61,865 nucleotides of DNA from an uncultured bacterium (GCA_905214435.1 CAJMMA010000009.1:1-61865), one strand, 5' to 3'. Shown: positions 1-8,460, counted from the first letter of the stretch. The notes: generated by a model not told the origin, from the letters alone. Made by a program: numbers and translations.

Positions 1-54
1 TGCCACCGATGCGACAACGGCGTCCTTTCCAATCTCGAGTGTATCGAGCTTCAC
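1..54 (-). CDS. FeoA-like ferrous iron transport protein, N-terminal fragment
   Basis: Only the first 18 codons lie in the window; the gene runs off the left edge. They read VKLDTLEIGKDAVVASVA from a GTG start, resembling the opening of FeoA SH3-like proteins (a short hydrophobic strand, then G-x-x-A/G-x-V). The start is supported by a strong GGGGGAGGAG ribosome binding site just upstream. Two palindromes of metalloregulator type lie about 45-75 bp upstream, which fits an iron-uptake gene. FeoA normally partners the FeoB G-protein permease in the membrane. With so few residues the family call is tentative. Confidence 0.5.
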   Translation of the reverse strand, partial: MKLDTLEIGKDAVVASVA

Positions 55-96
55 GTCCGTGCTCCTCCCCCGGCGCCCACAGGGCGTTGTATTTAT

Positions 97-129
97 GTTC
101 ACCATGGCTAACCGTTTGCCATGGCTAAC
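97..129 (-). promoter_or_regulatory. Tandem palindromic operator upstream of the feoA-like gene
   Basis: Two 16-bp palindromes stand side by side with a 17-bp period: GTTCACCATGGCTAAC (97-112) and GTTTGCCATGGCTAAC (114-129). Each is GTTnnCCATGGnnAAC, and the half site GGTTAGCC resembles DtxR/IdeR/MntR-type half sites. They lie in the promoter region of the minus-strand FeoA-like gene. Seen: the symmetry and spacing. Inferred: binding by an iron- or manganese-dependent repressor. Confidence 0.55.
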
Positions 130-231
130 CAATTTTAACCATGCATGATAGCGCGAACATGCAACGATGTTCAATCAACAGATCGGTGCAGGGGGGATTC
201 TGGGCCATTGCTTCCCAGACGGGCCTGCTGC

Positions 232-406
232 GGAAACCGAATCCCACTCCGGAACACCTAAACGGGATGGGCTTTCCGGTTGAGGCATCTAGCGGAAACT
301 GCAGCCCGGAATCGGCGCTCAGACTGGGATGCAATTTCCCAATGGAGCCCTCGGGGAAACTGCGGCCCGGAATCTGCTCTCGAAACGGGACGCGGTTTCC
401 CCGAGG
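232..406. repeat. Three tandem 61-62 bp imperfect hairpin repeats
   Basis: Three units begin with GGAAAC at 232, 294 and 355. Each starts GGAAACtGcagCCCGgAAT-like and ends with the inverse GGGA-GC-TTTCC, so each can fold into a hairpin (232-277, 294-340, 349-406). The third is best: CCTCGGGGAAAC at 349-360 is exactly complementary to 395-406, and the stem continues to about 21 bp with two mismatches. No open frame is convincing across 130-690. The rest of that stretch (407-535, 579-691) shows nothing I recognise. Confidence 0.6.
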
Positions 407-535
407 ACCGAAGCAGCCGCCCGCCCCTCGACAAAATGATCCGTTCCCTCCGTCGCATGCGGAACATCCAAGGAGTGTCCCAGGGTGCCGGCACAATAGG
501 AACGTCCCCAGCTGCCGGCAGCATTTCGCCGCAAC

Positions 536-578
536 AACAAAAGCCCGCGCTGGCAACAAATGTCACCTGCGCGGGCTT
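536..578 (-). terminator. Rho-independent terminator of the permease gene
   Basis: AAGCCCGCGC (541-550) and GCGCGGGCTT (569-578) form a perfect 10-bp stem with an 18-nt loop. Read on the minus strand the stem is followed by TTTTGTTGTTG. It lies about 115 nt past the stop of the amino-acid antiporter gene. Confidence 0.75.
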
Positions 579-691
579 GGTGGGCGCTCACAAAGGCACG
601 TTACAGAGGCCCACGTCAGTTATGGATTACCGAACGGCACCGGCACGCGATGCCTCCGTCGGCTTACCAAGCGATGAAGCTTGCCGCAGTC

Positions 692-2155
692 TTAGACTAT
701 CGGCGCAATGCCGGCAAAGTGCAGATACAGCGAAATGATTGCCACGACAATGACCACCGCTGCGATCAGCTTGTCGTGCAGATGCGGAAGCACCGGTTTA
801 CCGCGGCCTCGCTCGCCCAGCATATAAACGGGAATGGCCGGAGCAAAAAGAATCGTCGTGATCATAACGCCCTGAAGACCCGTCGACCACACCAGGAACA
901 ATGTGTAGATGAAGCCGAGCGTACCGAAGAAGCGGGCTTTGCCGACGCTGGGCGCATGCGGCCCGTCCAGATGCTCGTTCTTCCAGCCAATCACCATGTA
1001 ATAGGCAGCCGAGCAGACATACGGAACCAGAATCGTGTTGACTGCGCAGCTATAGAAGAACTGGTAGGTGCTCGCCGCCACATACGACACGATCAAGAAG
1101 AGCTGCGTAATGCCGGAGCTCACGAGAACCGTTACCACCGGGGCGTCGTGCTTGTTCGTCTTGGCAAACGCCAGCGGGAAGGATCCCTGGCGCGCCGCCT
1201 CGAACGGCGTCTCGGACGCAATGATGACATAGCCCAGCAGCGCGCCGACCAACGAAAGGATAACGCCAAGGTTTACGATGGCAGCACCAACCGGACCGAT
1301 TGCGCACTCGAGAATTCCCGCCATGGAGGGCGTTGCAAGCTGTGCCATCTCCTCTCGCGGCATAATGCCGAGCGACAGCATAGAAATAATCAAATACAGG
1401 ACAAAGACCGCCGCAAATCCGAGCGCCGTCGAGCGACCGACGTCACGCACGTACTTTGCGCGGCCCGAGATGACAACGGCGCCCTCGATGCCCGTGAAGA
1501 CCCAGACAAGGGCAATCATGGTCGAGACAACCTGCTCGCCAAAGCCAGGACCAGCCGGCTCTCCCCAGAAGTTGTCCATAAAGATATCGACGTTGAACTT
1601 GCCCAGGAGCACAATGCTCAGCACAAAGAGTCCCAGCGGCACCAGCTTCGCCAAGGTGACAATCGTGTTAATGCCCGCAGCCTCCTTAACGCCACGAAGC
1701 ACAAGGGCGGTAAGGAACCACAAAAACACGCTGGCGCAGACGATAGAAAGCAGGTTGTTGCCCGCGCCAAACGCAGGGAAGAAATAGCCCAGCGCGCTAA
1801 ACAGCAAAAGTGCAAAGCTCACGTTGGAAAGGCATGCGCTGATCCAGTAGCCCCAGGCGGAGTTGAATCCAATGTAATCGCCAAAACCGGCCGCAGCGTA
1901 TGCATAGATGCCACCGGTCAGGTCGGGACGGGCTTGAGACAAACCGTTGAACACCATCATCAACGCAAAGACGCCAATAAAGCAAATTCCCCACGAGACG
2001 ATAACCGCACCGGTATTGGCTCCGCCTGCCGCCATATCGCCGGCAAGAGAAAAGATACCGCCGCAGATGCTCGCAGTGATGACCATCATGGTCAGACGGA
2101 AGAGATCCAGACCATTGGGGTCGATAATCTCGTCGTTAGAAGTTTTAGAGGCCAT
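692..2155 (-). CDS. APC-family amino acid antiporter (arginine/ornithine type)
   Basis: A 487-residue integral membrane protein with about 12-13 hydrophobic segments. After a polar N-terminus the first helix region carries GGIFSLAGD (residues 32-40), the APC-superfamily unwound substrate-binding motif seen in ArcD, lysine permease and related basic/polyamine antiporters. Length suits ArcD-like exchangers. It is the second gene of a minus-strand pair, about 110 bp behind a DDAH-family hydrolase, with a terminator further downstream. The pairing suggests it imports arginine or a methylated arginine, perhaps in exchange for citrulline or ornithine. The exact substrate cannot be read from sequence. 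Confidence 0.8.
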   Translation of the reverse strand: MASKTSNDEIIDPNGLDLFRLTMMVITASICGGIFSLAGDMAAGGANTGAVIVSWGICFIGVFALMMVFNGLSQARPDLTGGIYAYAAAGFGDYIGFNSAWGYWISACLSNVSFALLLFSALGYFFPAFGAGNNLLSIVCASVFLWFLTALVLRGVKEAAGINTIVTLAKLVPLGLFVLSIVLLGKFNVDIFMDNFWGEPAGPGFGEQVVSTMIALVWVFTGIEGAVVISGRAKYVRDVGRSTALGFAAVFVLYLIISMLSLGIMPREEMAQLATPSMAGILECAIGPVGAAIVNLGVILSLVGALLGYVIIASETPFEAARQGSFPLAFAKTNKHDAPVVTVLVSSGITQLFLIVSYVAASTYQFFYSCAVNTILVPYVCSAAYYMVIGWKNEHLDGPHAPSVGKARFFGTLGFIYTLFLVWSTGLQGVMITTILFAPAIPVYMLGERGRGKPVLPHLHDKLIAAVVIVVAIISLYLHFAGIAPIV

Positions 2156-2264
2156 TGTATGTGCACCCCCTTCATCATGTGATCGAACGAAAGATGGCCC
2201 GGACGTCCCGAATCGGGTGCCGGGCCATCGGTCAAGCGATCATCAGACTGTTACAGCTATCGCG

Positions 2265-3041
2265 TTAGAAGCGCAGCGACAGGCAAGAAAGGCCGCCGTC
2301 GACCTTGCGATACTCGGAGGTGTCGACGACGAGTGTCTTGTAGCCCAGATCCTGCACGGCCTTGAGCACAGTCGGATAGCCCTCGGCAACGATGACCGTA
2401 CCGTTGACCCAGATGCAGTTGGCGCCGTACGCCTCGTCCTCGGGCACGACGATCTTGTTGTACTGGGCAAAGTCAGGCTTATCGATGAACTCACCAGAGA
2501 CGAGCATGTTGTTGTCCTCGATGTAGTTGACGCCCGTCTTGAGGTGCAGGACCTCCTCCAGCGGAACCTCAGAACCCTCGAGGCCCCAGCCCTCGAGAAT
2601 CTCACAGAACTGGCGAATGCCCTCTTCGTTGGTACGAGCGGAGCGACCGACGTAGAAATGGTCACCGACCATCATGACGTCGCCGCCGTCAAGCGTGCCC
2701 GGAGAAACGATGTGCTTGACATGCTCGTCGTCAAAGAAGCGACGGACGGCCGGCTCAATCTCGTCCTTCTCGCCGTTGCGGCTATCGGCGCCGGGGTTGG
2801 TAATGATGGCGCCGCAGCGAGTGATAACGGCCGGATCTTCGACGAAGCAGCTGTCGGGATACTGCTCGAGTGCCGGCAGCACCGACACGTCAACGCCGCA
2901 CTGCTCGAGCGCATGCTCATAATCGTAGTGCTCCTCGATGGCGCGCTCGTAGATGGGCTGGCCAAGCTCGGGGGCACTCGTGATGCCATTGCTCAGGGAC
3001 TTGCCGGGGCGGCGGATGATGACGTGGCTGAACTTGGTCAT
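2265..3041 (-). CDS. Dimethylarginine dimethylaminohydrolase family protein (arginine deiminase superfamily)
   Basis: A 258-residue guanidino-group-modifying enzyme. Visible active-site elements are FVEDP (67-70), LDGGD (117-121), His166 in LHLKTGV, and Cys253 near the C-terminus in GGLSCLSLRF, the His/Cys arrangement of DDAH rather than of long arginine deiminases. The known family reaction is hydrolysis of N-omega-methylated arginine to citrulline plus a methylamine; some members act on other guanidines. It is first in a two-gene unit with an APC antiporter and divergent from a GntR regulator, so a small catabolic module is likely. The start has AAGGAGGATC immediately upstream. Confidence 0.8.
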   Translation of the reverse strand: MTKFSHVIIRRPGKSLSNGITSAPELGQPIYERAIEEHYDYEHALEQCGVDVSVLPALEQYPDSCFVEDPAVITRCGAIITNPGADSRNGEKDEIEPAVRRFFDDEHVKHIVSPGTLDGGDVMMVGDHFYVGRSARTNEEGIRQFCEILEGWGLEGSEVPLEEVLHLKTGVNYIEDNNMLVSGEFIDKPDFAQYNKIVVPEDEAYGANCIWVNGTVIVAEGYPTVLKAVQDLGYKTLVVDTSEYRKVDGGLSCLSLRF

Positions 3042-3130
3042 GATGATCCTCCTTGGATCTCTTAGCAGAGAGCGGGACTTCTTCGCGCCCGCCTTCCTTT
3101 CGATGGCTTTATCTTAGGGCGGTTTTCCTG

Positions 3131-3150
3131 TTTTGTATATTGTATACAAT
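3131..3150. promoter_or_regulatory. Candidate GntR operator between divergent genes
   Basis: ATTGTATACAAT at 3139-3150 is a perfect 12-bp palindrome, and an overlapping imperfect one starts at 3133 with TTGTATA. The TTGTATACAA core fits operators of FCD-type GntR regulators (T-x-GT-xx-AC-x-A). It lies in the 255-bp gap between the divergent hydrolase gene and the gntR-type gene, so it could control both. No other clear signal is seen in the gap. Confidence 0.6.
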
Positions 3151-3296
3151 CCTGAACGGTAGGTATTCTTCGGTAAGCGTATTCTTACGTATCGGCGCAA
3201 AGTAGCATGATTTAGCTGGTCGTTCTATAATTCAACTGAGCTATTCAAGTGAAACGTATTTGCTTTTAGAAATATACCGTTAAGGAACATAGGCTC

Positions 3297-3947
3297 ATGG
3301 AAACGCTCAGAAAGCCCCTGAAGGACCACGTATACGACTATATTTCGAGCCGTATTGACGCCGGCGAGCTTTCGGCCGGCGACCGGCTGAGCGAGCAGGC
3401 GATCTGCGATGCCATGGGCGTGTCGCGCACGCCGGTCCGCGAAGCGCTCATCCAGCTCGCAAGCGACGGCTATCTGGACAATCTCCCCCGCCGCGGATTC
3501 CGCGTCCGTGGGTTCGATCAGCAAAACGCCGTTGAAGTCTTTGAGATTATGGGGCCGCTCGACGGGCAGGCCGCATATCTCGCCTGTCCGAATCTAACTG
3601 ACGACGATATTACGCAGCTGAAATTTCTCGTCGGCTCCATGGACCTCGCGATCCAAGGCGGTCTCATCCGTAAGTATGACGACATTCAGCGAGACTTTCA
3701 CCTTACGTACTTCAACCGCTGTGGCAACGACCGTCTGCGCGATATGATCTCGCAGCTCGAGCGTTGCTTTATCAAGCGCGATTACGAGACTGTTGACCAA
3801 GAGACGGCTTGCAAACTGCTCAATAAAGCCAACAACGAACATGCTCATATTCTTGAGTTGTTCGAAGCACGAGACGCGACGGGCGTGCGCGACTACGTTC
3901 GCGATGTCCATTGGAACACGGAAAACGCCCAGTTCACCGTTTGGTAG
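3297..3947 (+). CDS. GntR family transcriptional regulator (FCD subfamily)
   Basis: A 216-residue regulator. The N-terminal winged helix-turn-helix (about 10-75) contains the GntR signature GDRLSEQAICDAMGVSRTPV followed by REAL. The C-terminal all-helical FCD domain (about 80-210) includes DFHLTYFNRCGND and NEHAHILELFEARD, whose His residues are typical of the metal/carboxylate ligand site. It is divergent from the DDAH/antiporter pair and shares the ATTGTATACAAT operator region, so it is probably their local regulator and responds to an amino-acid or organic-acid ligand. Confidence 0.88.
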   Translation: METLRKPLKDHVYDYISSRIDAGELSAGDRLSEQAICDAMGVSRTPVREALIQLASDGYLDNLPRRGFRVRGFDQQNAVEVFEIMGPLDGQAAYLACPNLTDDDITQLKFLVGSMDLAIQGGLIRKYDDIQRDFHLTYFNRCGNDRLRDMISQLERCFIKRDYETVDQETACKLLNKANNEHAHILELFEARDATGVRDYVRDVHWNTENAQFTVW

Positions 3948-3981
3948 AAATACAACAAGGAAAGCTATCAGACGCCCATCT

Positions 3982-4051
3982 CACGAGAGTGGATAATCCC
4001 CCGTTTTTGTCGAAAAGCAGACCAAAAAATGGGAGATTATCCACTCTCGTG
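3982..4051. repeat. Palindromic repeat family A, copy 1
   Basis: A 70-bp inverted repeat between two convergent genes. The left arm opens CACGAGAGTGGATAATC and the right arm ends GATTATCCACTCTCGTG, with T-rich and A-rich inner arms, giving about 27 paired bases. It can act as a bidirectional terminator for the gntR-type gene (ends 3947) and the esterase gene (ends 4061). Copies of the same palindrome occur at 38504-38573 and, rearranged, at 23823-23947. Confidence 0.7.
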
Positions 4052-4060
4052 CTGCGCGGT

Positions 4061-4963
4061 CTAGAAACCGTGGCGCTCCAGGAAGCGGAAGGCTAGGCGA
4101 ATCCATGGACGGACCGCCACCTGCTTGTCCTCGTTATCGACCGCGGTATTGGCGTTGCCGAGCGAAAGGCCGTGACCACCTTGGTCAAAGACGTGCATCT
4201 CGCATACGACGCCCTCCTCGGCCATGCGCTGGGCAAACGGGTAGACCTGTGCGATCGGCGCCGTCTTGTCGTCGGACACGCCCCACACAAAGGTTGGCGG
4301 CATCTGACGCGAAACGTGCGTGGTAGGGCAAATGTCGGCCAGGTGCTCATCGGTCGCCTCGCCGCCCGTCACCATCGACAGATAGTCGTTGAGCAAATCG
4401 CGCCCCGTCTTGCCACCCGTCTTGGGCACGCGCAGGTCGATGCGCGGGTCGCGCGTCTGCATATCGCGCACATAGGCAAGGTCGAGCAACGGATAGCCCA
4501 GCACCACGGCGTCGGGACGAATATCCTCCGGACGAGCCCCGGCAAGGCCCGCGAAAGGTCCGGTCTTCCACTGCGTTGCCAGCGAGGCGCAAATCATGCC
4601 GCCAGCAGAAAAGCCCACGACGCACACGCGCTTGGGATCGACATGCCACTCGTCGGCATTCGCACGCACCGTGGCGACCATCTTGGCAAGATCTGCCTGG
4701 GGGTGCGGAAAGCTCACGTCACCCGTAGAACTTGTGACATAGTTGAGCACAAAGGCCTGGTAACCGTGATCCAAAAACGCAAACGCCACGGGATCCTGCT
4801 CATGCGGAGCGATATGCGTAAACGCACCTCCGCCGCAGATAATCACGGCAGGGCGGCGGCCATTCGGTTTATCGGGCAGCGGTTCGGCACCCAAATACGT
4901 AAACGTCGCCGGATATTCCTCGGTCGGCTCCTCGCCCCACAGCGCATGGTTCTCGACAATCAT
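4061..4963 (-). CDS. Alpha/beta hydrolase, acetylesterase-like
   Basis: A 300-residue alpha/beta-hydrolase. The nucleophile elbow is GFSAGG with Ser119; the likely acid is Asp231 or Asp232 in GVSDDKTAP and the base is His264 in GGHGLS. An oxyanion-hole type CGGGAF (residues 43-48) precedes them. This layout matches small bacterial acetyl-/carboxylesterases that deacetylate sugars or xylan oligomers; no signal peptide is present, so it is cytoplasmic. I chose the ATG at 4963 because AAGGGAG lies 5 bp upstream; the frame stays open to 5302 but that part overlaps the upstream control region of the divergent PTS gene. Confidence 0.8.
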   Translation of the reverse strand: MIVENHALWGEEPTEEYPATFTYLGAEPLPDKPNGRRPAVIICGGGAFTHIAPHEQDPVAFAFLDHGYQAFVLNYVTSSTGDVSFPHPQADLAKMVATVRANADEWHVDPKRVCVVGFSAGGMICASLATQWKTGPFAGLAGARPEDIRPDAVVLGYPLLDLAYVRDMQTRDPRIDLRVPKTGGKTGRDLLNDYLSMVTGGEATDEHLADICPTTHVSRQMPPTFVWGVSDDKTAPIAQVYPFAQRMAEEGVVCEMHVFDQGGHGLSLGNANTAVDNEDKQVAVRPWIRLAFRFLERHGF

Positions 4964-5207
4964 ATGTGCTCCCTTCGCGCAAATTAAGCGCCATTGTTTT
5001 TCGCCTTCAAGCGTACCCCACTTGAACCCGTGACGCAGAAACACGCCAGCAATAAGTTTCCCTTCAACTGATATATCACATAATCCCAGCTCAGAGGTAT
5101 CGCTGAGCAGCGTAGAATAGGGGGTGTTGACCAAGCCGCGAAACAGATATGAAACGTTTCCGGCAAACCAAACGCGCGATATGCGCCTATTTAAGTTGGA
5201 GGCAACT

Positions 5208-5771
5208 ATGGGTCTGCTCGATTCGCTTAAGTCCACCTTCACCTCGACCGGCGAGGCGTCCGTTCCGCCCGCAGCGAGCTTCGCCACCCGCGAAGGCGTC
5301 ATCTATGCCCCCGTCAACGGCGTGCTCGTCAGCCTGGACGAGGTTCCCGACGAGACGATCGCCTCGGGCATGCTTGGCCAGGGCTATGGCATCGAGCCCA
5401 TTACCGGCACCATCTATGCGCCCGCCAACGGCCGCATCGGCGCCACCACTGTCACCAACCACTCCATCGGCATGATTACCGAGGACGGTCTGCGCGTATT
5501 CATCCATGTTGGCCTGGGCACCGTGGAAATGAACGGCAAGGGTTTTGCCCGCTTTGTCGAGATGGGCGATGTGGTCAAGGCCGGCCAGCCGCTCATCAGC
5601 TTCGATCGCGAGGCCATCAAGGCCGCCGGCCACGAGGACATCGTGACCGTCATCGTCTCCGAGCTCGATCGTCTTAAGAGCATCGACCATGTCGGCGAGT
5701 CTGGAACGCTTATCGGCGGCAACCCGCTCGTCAAGCTTGGCGACCCGCTGCTGGTTGCCAAGACCAAGTAG
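5208..5771 (+). CDS. PTS glucose-type EIIA protein
   Basis: A 187-residue stand-alone EIIA of the glucose superfamily (PTS_EIIA_1). The phosphorylated histidine is His100 in VFIHVGLGTVEMNGKGF, and the auxiliary His85 lies in TNHSIG. The reading GTIYAPANGRI is the usual beta-barrel core. It takes phosphate from HPr and passes it to an EIIB; in other bacteria it also signals carbon status. No EIIB/EIIC gene is adjacent, so it must serve a permease encoded elsewhere. Start ATG has TTGGAGGC upstream. A GAAACGTTTC palindrome at about 5151-5160 lies in the promoter region. Confidence 0.9.
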   Translation: MGLLDSLKSTFTSTGEASVPPAASFATREGVIYAPVNGVLVSLDEVPDETIASGMLGQGYGIEPITGTIYAPANGRIGATTVTNHSIGMITEDGLRVFIHVGLGTVEMNGKGFARFVEMGDVVKAGQPLISFDREAIKAAGHEDIVTVIVSELDRLKSIDHVGESGTLIGGNPLVKLGDPLLVAKTK

Positions 5772-5808
5772 CCAGGCCCCGCGCCACACAGCCAAAAGGC
5801 ACCTCGTC

Positions 5809-5844
5809 AAGCGCCCGCGACCATTTGGCCGCGGGCGCTTTTCG
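5809..5844 (+). terminator. Terminator after the EIIA gene
   Basis: AAGCGCCCGCG (5809-5819) pairs perfectly with CGCGGGCGCTT (5830-5840), 10-nt loop, followed by TTTTCGTTT. It separates the EIIA gene from asnS. Confidence 0.85.
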
Positions 5845-5952
5845 TTTGAAAAACCATCCCGCCAATGCCTTATCTGTATAGCCCAAATGAGCCGAGCTGC
5901 TAGAATATCGAACTGTATGGATAACTATCATTCAACCGTTATGGGAGGATAC

Positions 5953-7356
5953 GTGAACCGCACCAAAATCGCGCAGCTCTATGCCGACGCCGAGTCGCTC
6001 GGCGGCCAGACCGTCACCGTCGCCGGCTGGGTCAAGTCCGTCCGCGACATGAAGAACTTTGGCTTTGTTACGCTCAACGACGGCAGCTGCTTCCGCGACC
6101 TGCAAGTCGTCATGAACCGCGAGGCACTCGACAACTACGACGAGATCGCCCATCAAAACGTCTCGGCCGCACTCATTTGCACCGGCACCGTCAAGCTGAC
6201 CCCCGATGCGCCCCAGCCTTTCGAGCTTTCTGCCACTTCCATCGAGGTCGAGGGCGCGAGCGCCCCGGATTACCCGCTGCAGAAGAAGCGCGCAACCGTC
6301 GAGTTCCTGCGCACCCAGCAGCACCTGCGCCCGCGCACTAACCTGTTCCGCGCCGTGTTCCGCATCCGCTCTGTCGCGGCTGCCGCCATCCACCGCTTCT
6401 TCCAGGAGCAAGGCTTTGTCTACGTCAACACCCCCATCATCACCACGAGTGACTGCGAGGGTGCCGGCGAGATGTTCCGCGTGACCACGCTTGACCCCAA
6501 AAACCCGCCCCTCACCGAGTCCGGCGAGGTCGACTGGAGCCAGGACTTCTTTGGCAAGCACGCGAGCCTTACCGTGTCCGGCCAGCTCAATGCCGAGAAC
6601 TTTGCCATGGCCTTTGGCGACGTGTACACCTTTGGCCCCACCTTCCGCGCCGAAAACTCCAACACCACGCGCCACGCCGCCGAGTTTTGGATGATCGAGC
6701 CCGAGATGGCCTTTGCCGACCTGAACGACTACATGGATAACGCCGAGGCCATGCTCAAGTACGTCCTTAAGGACGTTATGGCCACCTGCCCCGACGAGCT
6801 CAACATGCTCAACAAGTTTGTGGACAAGGGCCTGATCGAGCGCCTGGACCATGTGGCAAACTCCGACTTTGCCCGCGTTACCTACACCGAGGCCGTCGAA
6901 ATCCTGGAGCAGGCCGTCGCCGCCGGTCACAAGTTTGACTATCCCGTGAGCTGGGGCATCGACCTGCAGACCGAGCACGAGCGCTTCCTGACCGAGGAGC
7001 ACTTTAAGCGACCGACTTTTGTGACCGACTACCCGGCCGAGATCAAGGCGTTCTACATGCGCATGAACGAGGACGGCAAGACCGTCGCCGCCGCCGACTG
7101 CCTGGTGCCGGGCATCGGCGAGATTATCGGCGGCTCCCAGCGCGAGGAGCGCCTGGATCTGCTCGAGGCCCGCATCAAGGATCTGGGTATGAATCCCGAG
7201 CAGTACAAGTACTACCTTGACCTGCGCCGCTACGGTTCCTGCAAGCACGCCGGCTACGGTCTGGGCTTCGAGCGCTTGGTGATGTACCTCACCGGCGTGG
7301 GCAACATCCGCGACGTCCTGCCGCACCCGCGCACCGTGGGCAACGCCGACTTCTAA
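5953..7356 (+). CDS. asnS: Asparagine--tRNA ligase
   Basis: A 467-residue class IIb aminoacyl-tRNA synthetase, matching the usual AsnRS length. The N-terminal OB-fold anticodon-binding domain (about 15-110) includes VAGWVKSVRDMKNFGF. The catalytic core has motif 2 around residue 231 (FRAENSNTTRH) and motif 3 around 433 (GLGFERLVMYLTG). The residues ENSNT/RHAAEFW favour AsnRS over AspRS. It charges tRNA-Asn with asparagine in the cytoplasm. I chose the GTG start at 5953 because GGGAGGATAC sits just before it; the frame is open further upstream without a better start. A terminator follows. Confidence 0.95.
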   Translation: MNRTKIAQLYADAESLGGQTVTVAGWVKSVRDMKNFGFVTLNDGSCFRDLQVVMNREALDNYDEIAHQNVSAALICTGTVKLTPDAPQPFELSATSIEVEGASAPDYPLQKKRATVEFLRTQQHLRPRTNLFRAVFRIRSVAAAAIHRFFQEQGFVYVNTPIITTSDCEGAGEMFRVTTLDPKNPPLTESGEVDWSQDFFGKHASLTVSGQLNAENFAMAFGDVYTFGPTFRAENSNTTRHAAEFWMIEPEMAFADLNDYMDNAEAMLKYVLKDVMATCPDELNMLNKFVDKGLIERLDHVANSDFARVTYTEAVEILEQAVAAGHKFDYPVSWGIDLQTEHERFLTEEHFKRPTFVTDYPAEIKAFYMRMNEDGKTVAAADCLVPGIGEIIGGSQREERLDLLEARIKDLGMNPEQYKYYLDLRRYGSCKHAGYGLGFERLVMYLTGVGNIRDVLPHPRTVGNADF

Positions 7357-7396
7357 TCGCCACAGCGCCACCAAACGCGTTCCAGCGCATCACGCC

Positions 7397-7429
7397 AGCG
7401 CCTCTCGGCAAGCCGAGGGGCGCTTTTTT
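7397..7429 (+). terminator. Terminator after asnS
   Basis: AGCGCCTCTCGG pairs with CCGAGGGGCGCT around a four-base loop, followed by six T. The next 176 bp to the regulator gene show no further recognisable element apart from a T-rich direct repeat near 7446-7466. Confidence 0.88.
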
Positions 7430-7605
7430 CAACAGCATCCGTCAAGCTTTTGGCAAGTTTTTGGTCAGTTGGGCAGGGCTGTTGAAAACTCGACCCGCCG
7501 CTTGCCGACGGCCACCGACCGCCCAGAGTGCTCTGCGCCCCTGGGAAAGCCCCGCGTCCTAGGCTCCATACCGTCGCCACCCAAAACGGAAAGGACGTGG
7601 GCGCC

Positions 7606-8391
7606 ATGACCGAAACCGCTGTTGAAACTTACGAGACCACGACGAGGGGCGCCGCCTCGATGGCAGCCTATCGCGCCGTTCGCATCCTGCAACTATTAAG
7701 CGAAAACACCGGCGAGGACAAGGCCATGCTTTCCGATGAGTTGATCCGGCGCCTCGCCCATCCCGACGACCCCGCCCGCATGCCCATCTCCGCGGCGCGG
7801 CGCAGCATCTACACCGCCATCTCCGCACTTCGCCATGCCGGATACGAAATTGAGTACAAGCGCGGCGTGGGCTATCGACTCTTGACCCGTCCGCTCACCG
7901 ACGAAGAGATCATCCGGCTCCACGGCATGGTCATGCGCAACCGCTCCACGCCCATCGCCATTCGAAAGAGCATGGCGCAGCACCTGGTCGCCATGGCGAG
8001 TGCCGACGTTCGCGGCTACCTCGATGCACCCGAGCCTGCTCCAAGCGCAGGCGACAAATCCACCAAGGCCACACGCACGCCCGTCAAGCGCATCGATGCC
8101 TGCGAGCTCATCGAGCAGGCCATCGACCACGGAACCACGGTGAGTTTTGATATTTCGAGTGTCACGGCACGCGGAGAGGTCGAAGTGGCGCGGATGACAC
8201 TCCGGCCCTTTGCCATCAAGCAACGAGACGGCATCTCGTATTTGCTGGGAACGGTCTATGACGCGCGAGGCGCCGATGACACGTTGCGTACCGTAGAGAT
8301 CGGCCGAATGAGAAACGTCACCACACGTCTCCTCGACGGCAAGAAGCTCTTCGCCGCCCTGGACGAGGACGACGCCTCCTCCGCCGCATAA
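7606..8391 (+). CDS. WYL-type helix-turn-helix transcriptional regulator
   Basis: A 261-residue protein. Residues about 20-95 form a winged helix-turn-helix (AYRAVRILQLLSE, then SIYTAISALRHAGYEIEYKR and GVGYRL). The C-terminal part contains a WYL-like segment, GISYLLGTVYDARG followed by RTVEIGRMRNV, the form these ligand-sensing domains take when Trp is replaced. WYL regulators bind nucleic-acid or nucleotide-type ligands and control varied loci. The middle (about 145-170) is a low-complexity linker. It lies upstream of the ABC importer on the same strand, but 160 bp away with its own promoter, so control of that importer is possible but unproven. AAAGGA precedes the start. Confidence 0.7.
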   Translation: MTETAVETYETTTRGAASMAAYRAVRILQLLSENTGEDKAMLSDELIRRLAHPDDPARMPISAARRSIYTAISALRHAGYEIEYKRGVGYRLLTRPLTDEEIIRLHGMVMRNRSTPIAIRKSMAQHLVAMASADVRGYLDAPEPAPSAGDKSTKATRTPVKRIDACELIEQAIDHGTTVSFDISSVTARGEVEVARMTLRPFAIKQRDGISYLLGTVYDARGADDTLRTVEIGRMRNVTTRLLDGKKLFAALDEDDASSAA

Positions 8392-8460
8392 GACCCTCCG
8401 CCGCCCATTCGACTACCCGTACCGCCCATCCGATTCTGTATTAAAAAACCCGCCAGGCTG

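Noticed and set aside
560..2182. A 540-codon open frame on the plus strand opposite the amino-acid antiporter gene
   Set aside because: It lacks family features and is the mirror of a well-supported membrane protein; high-GC genes commonly leave long antisense frames. The same applies to frames opposite rplA-nusG (19327-21432), clpC (35586-38021), lysS (40566-42587) and argB/argJ (54966-56471).
5151..5164. Catabolite (cre) site at GAAACGTTTCC before the EIIA gene
   Set aside because: Spacing is one base short of the cre consensus; kept only as a palindrome in the gene note.
4964..5302. N-terminal extension of the esterase to 413 residues
   Set aside because: The extension overlaps the divergent PTS gene control region and start, and a good ribosome site directly precedes the ATG at 4963.
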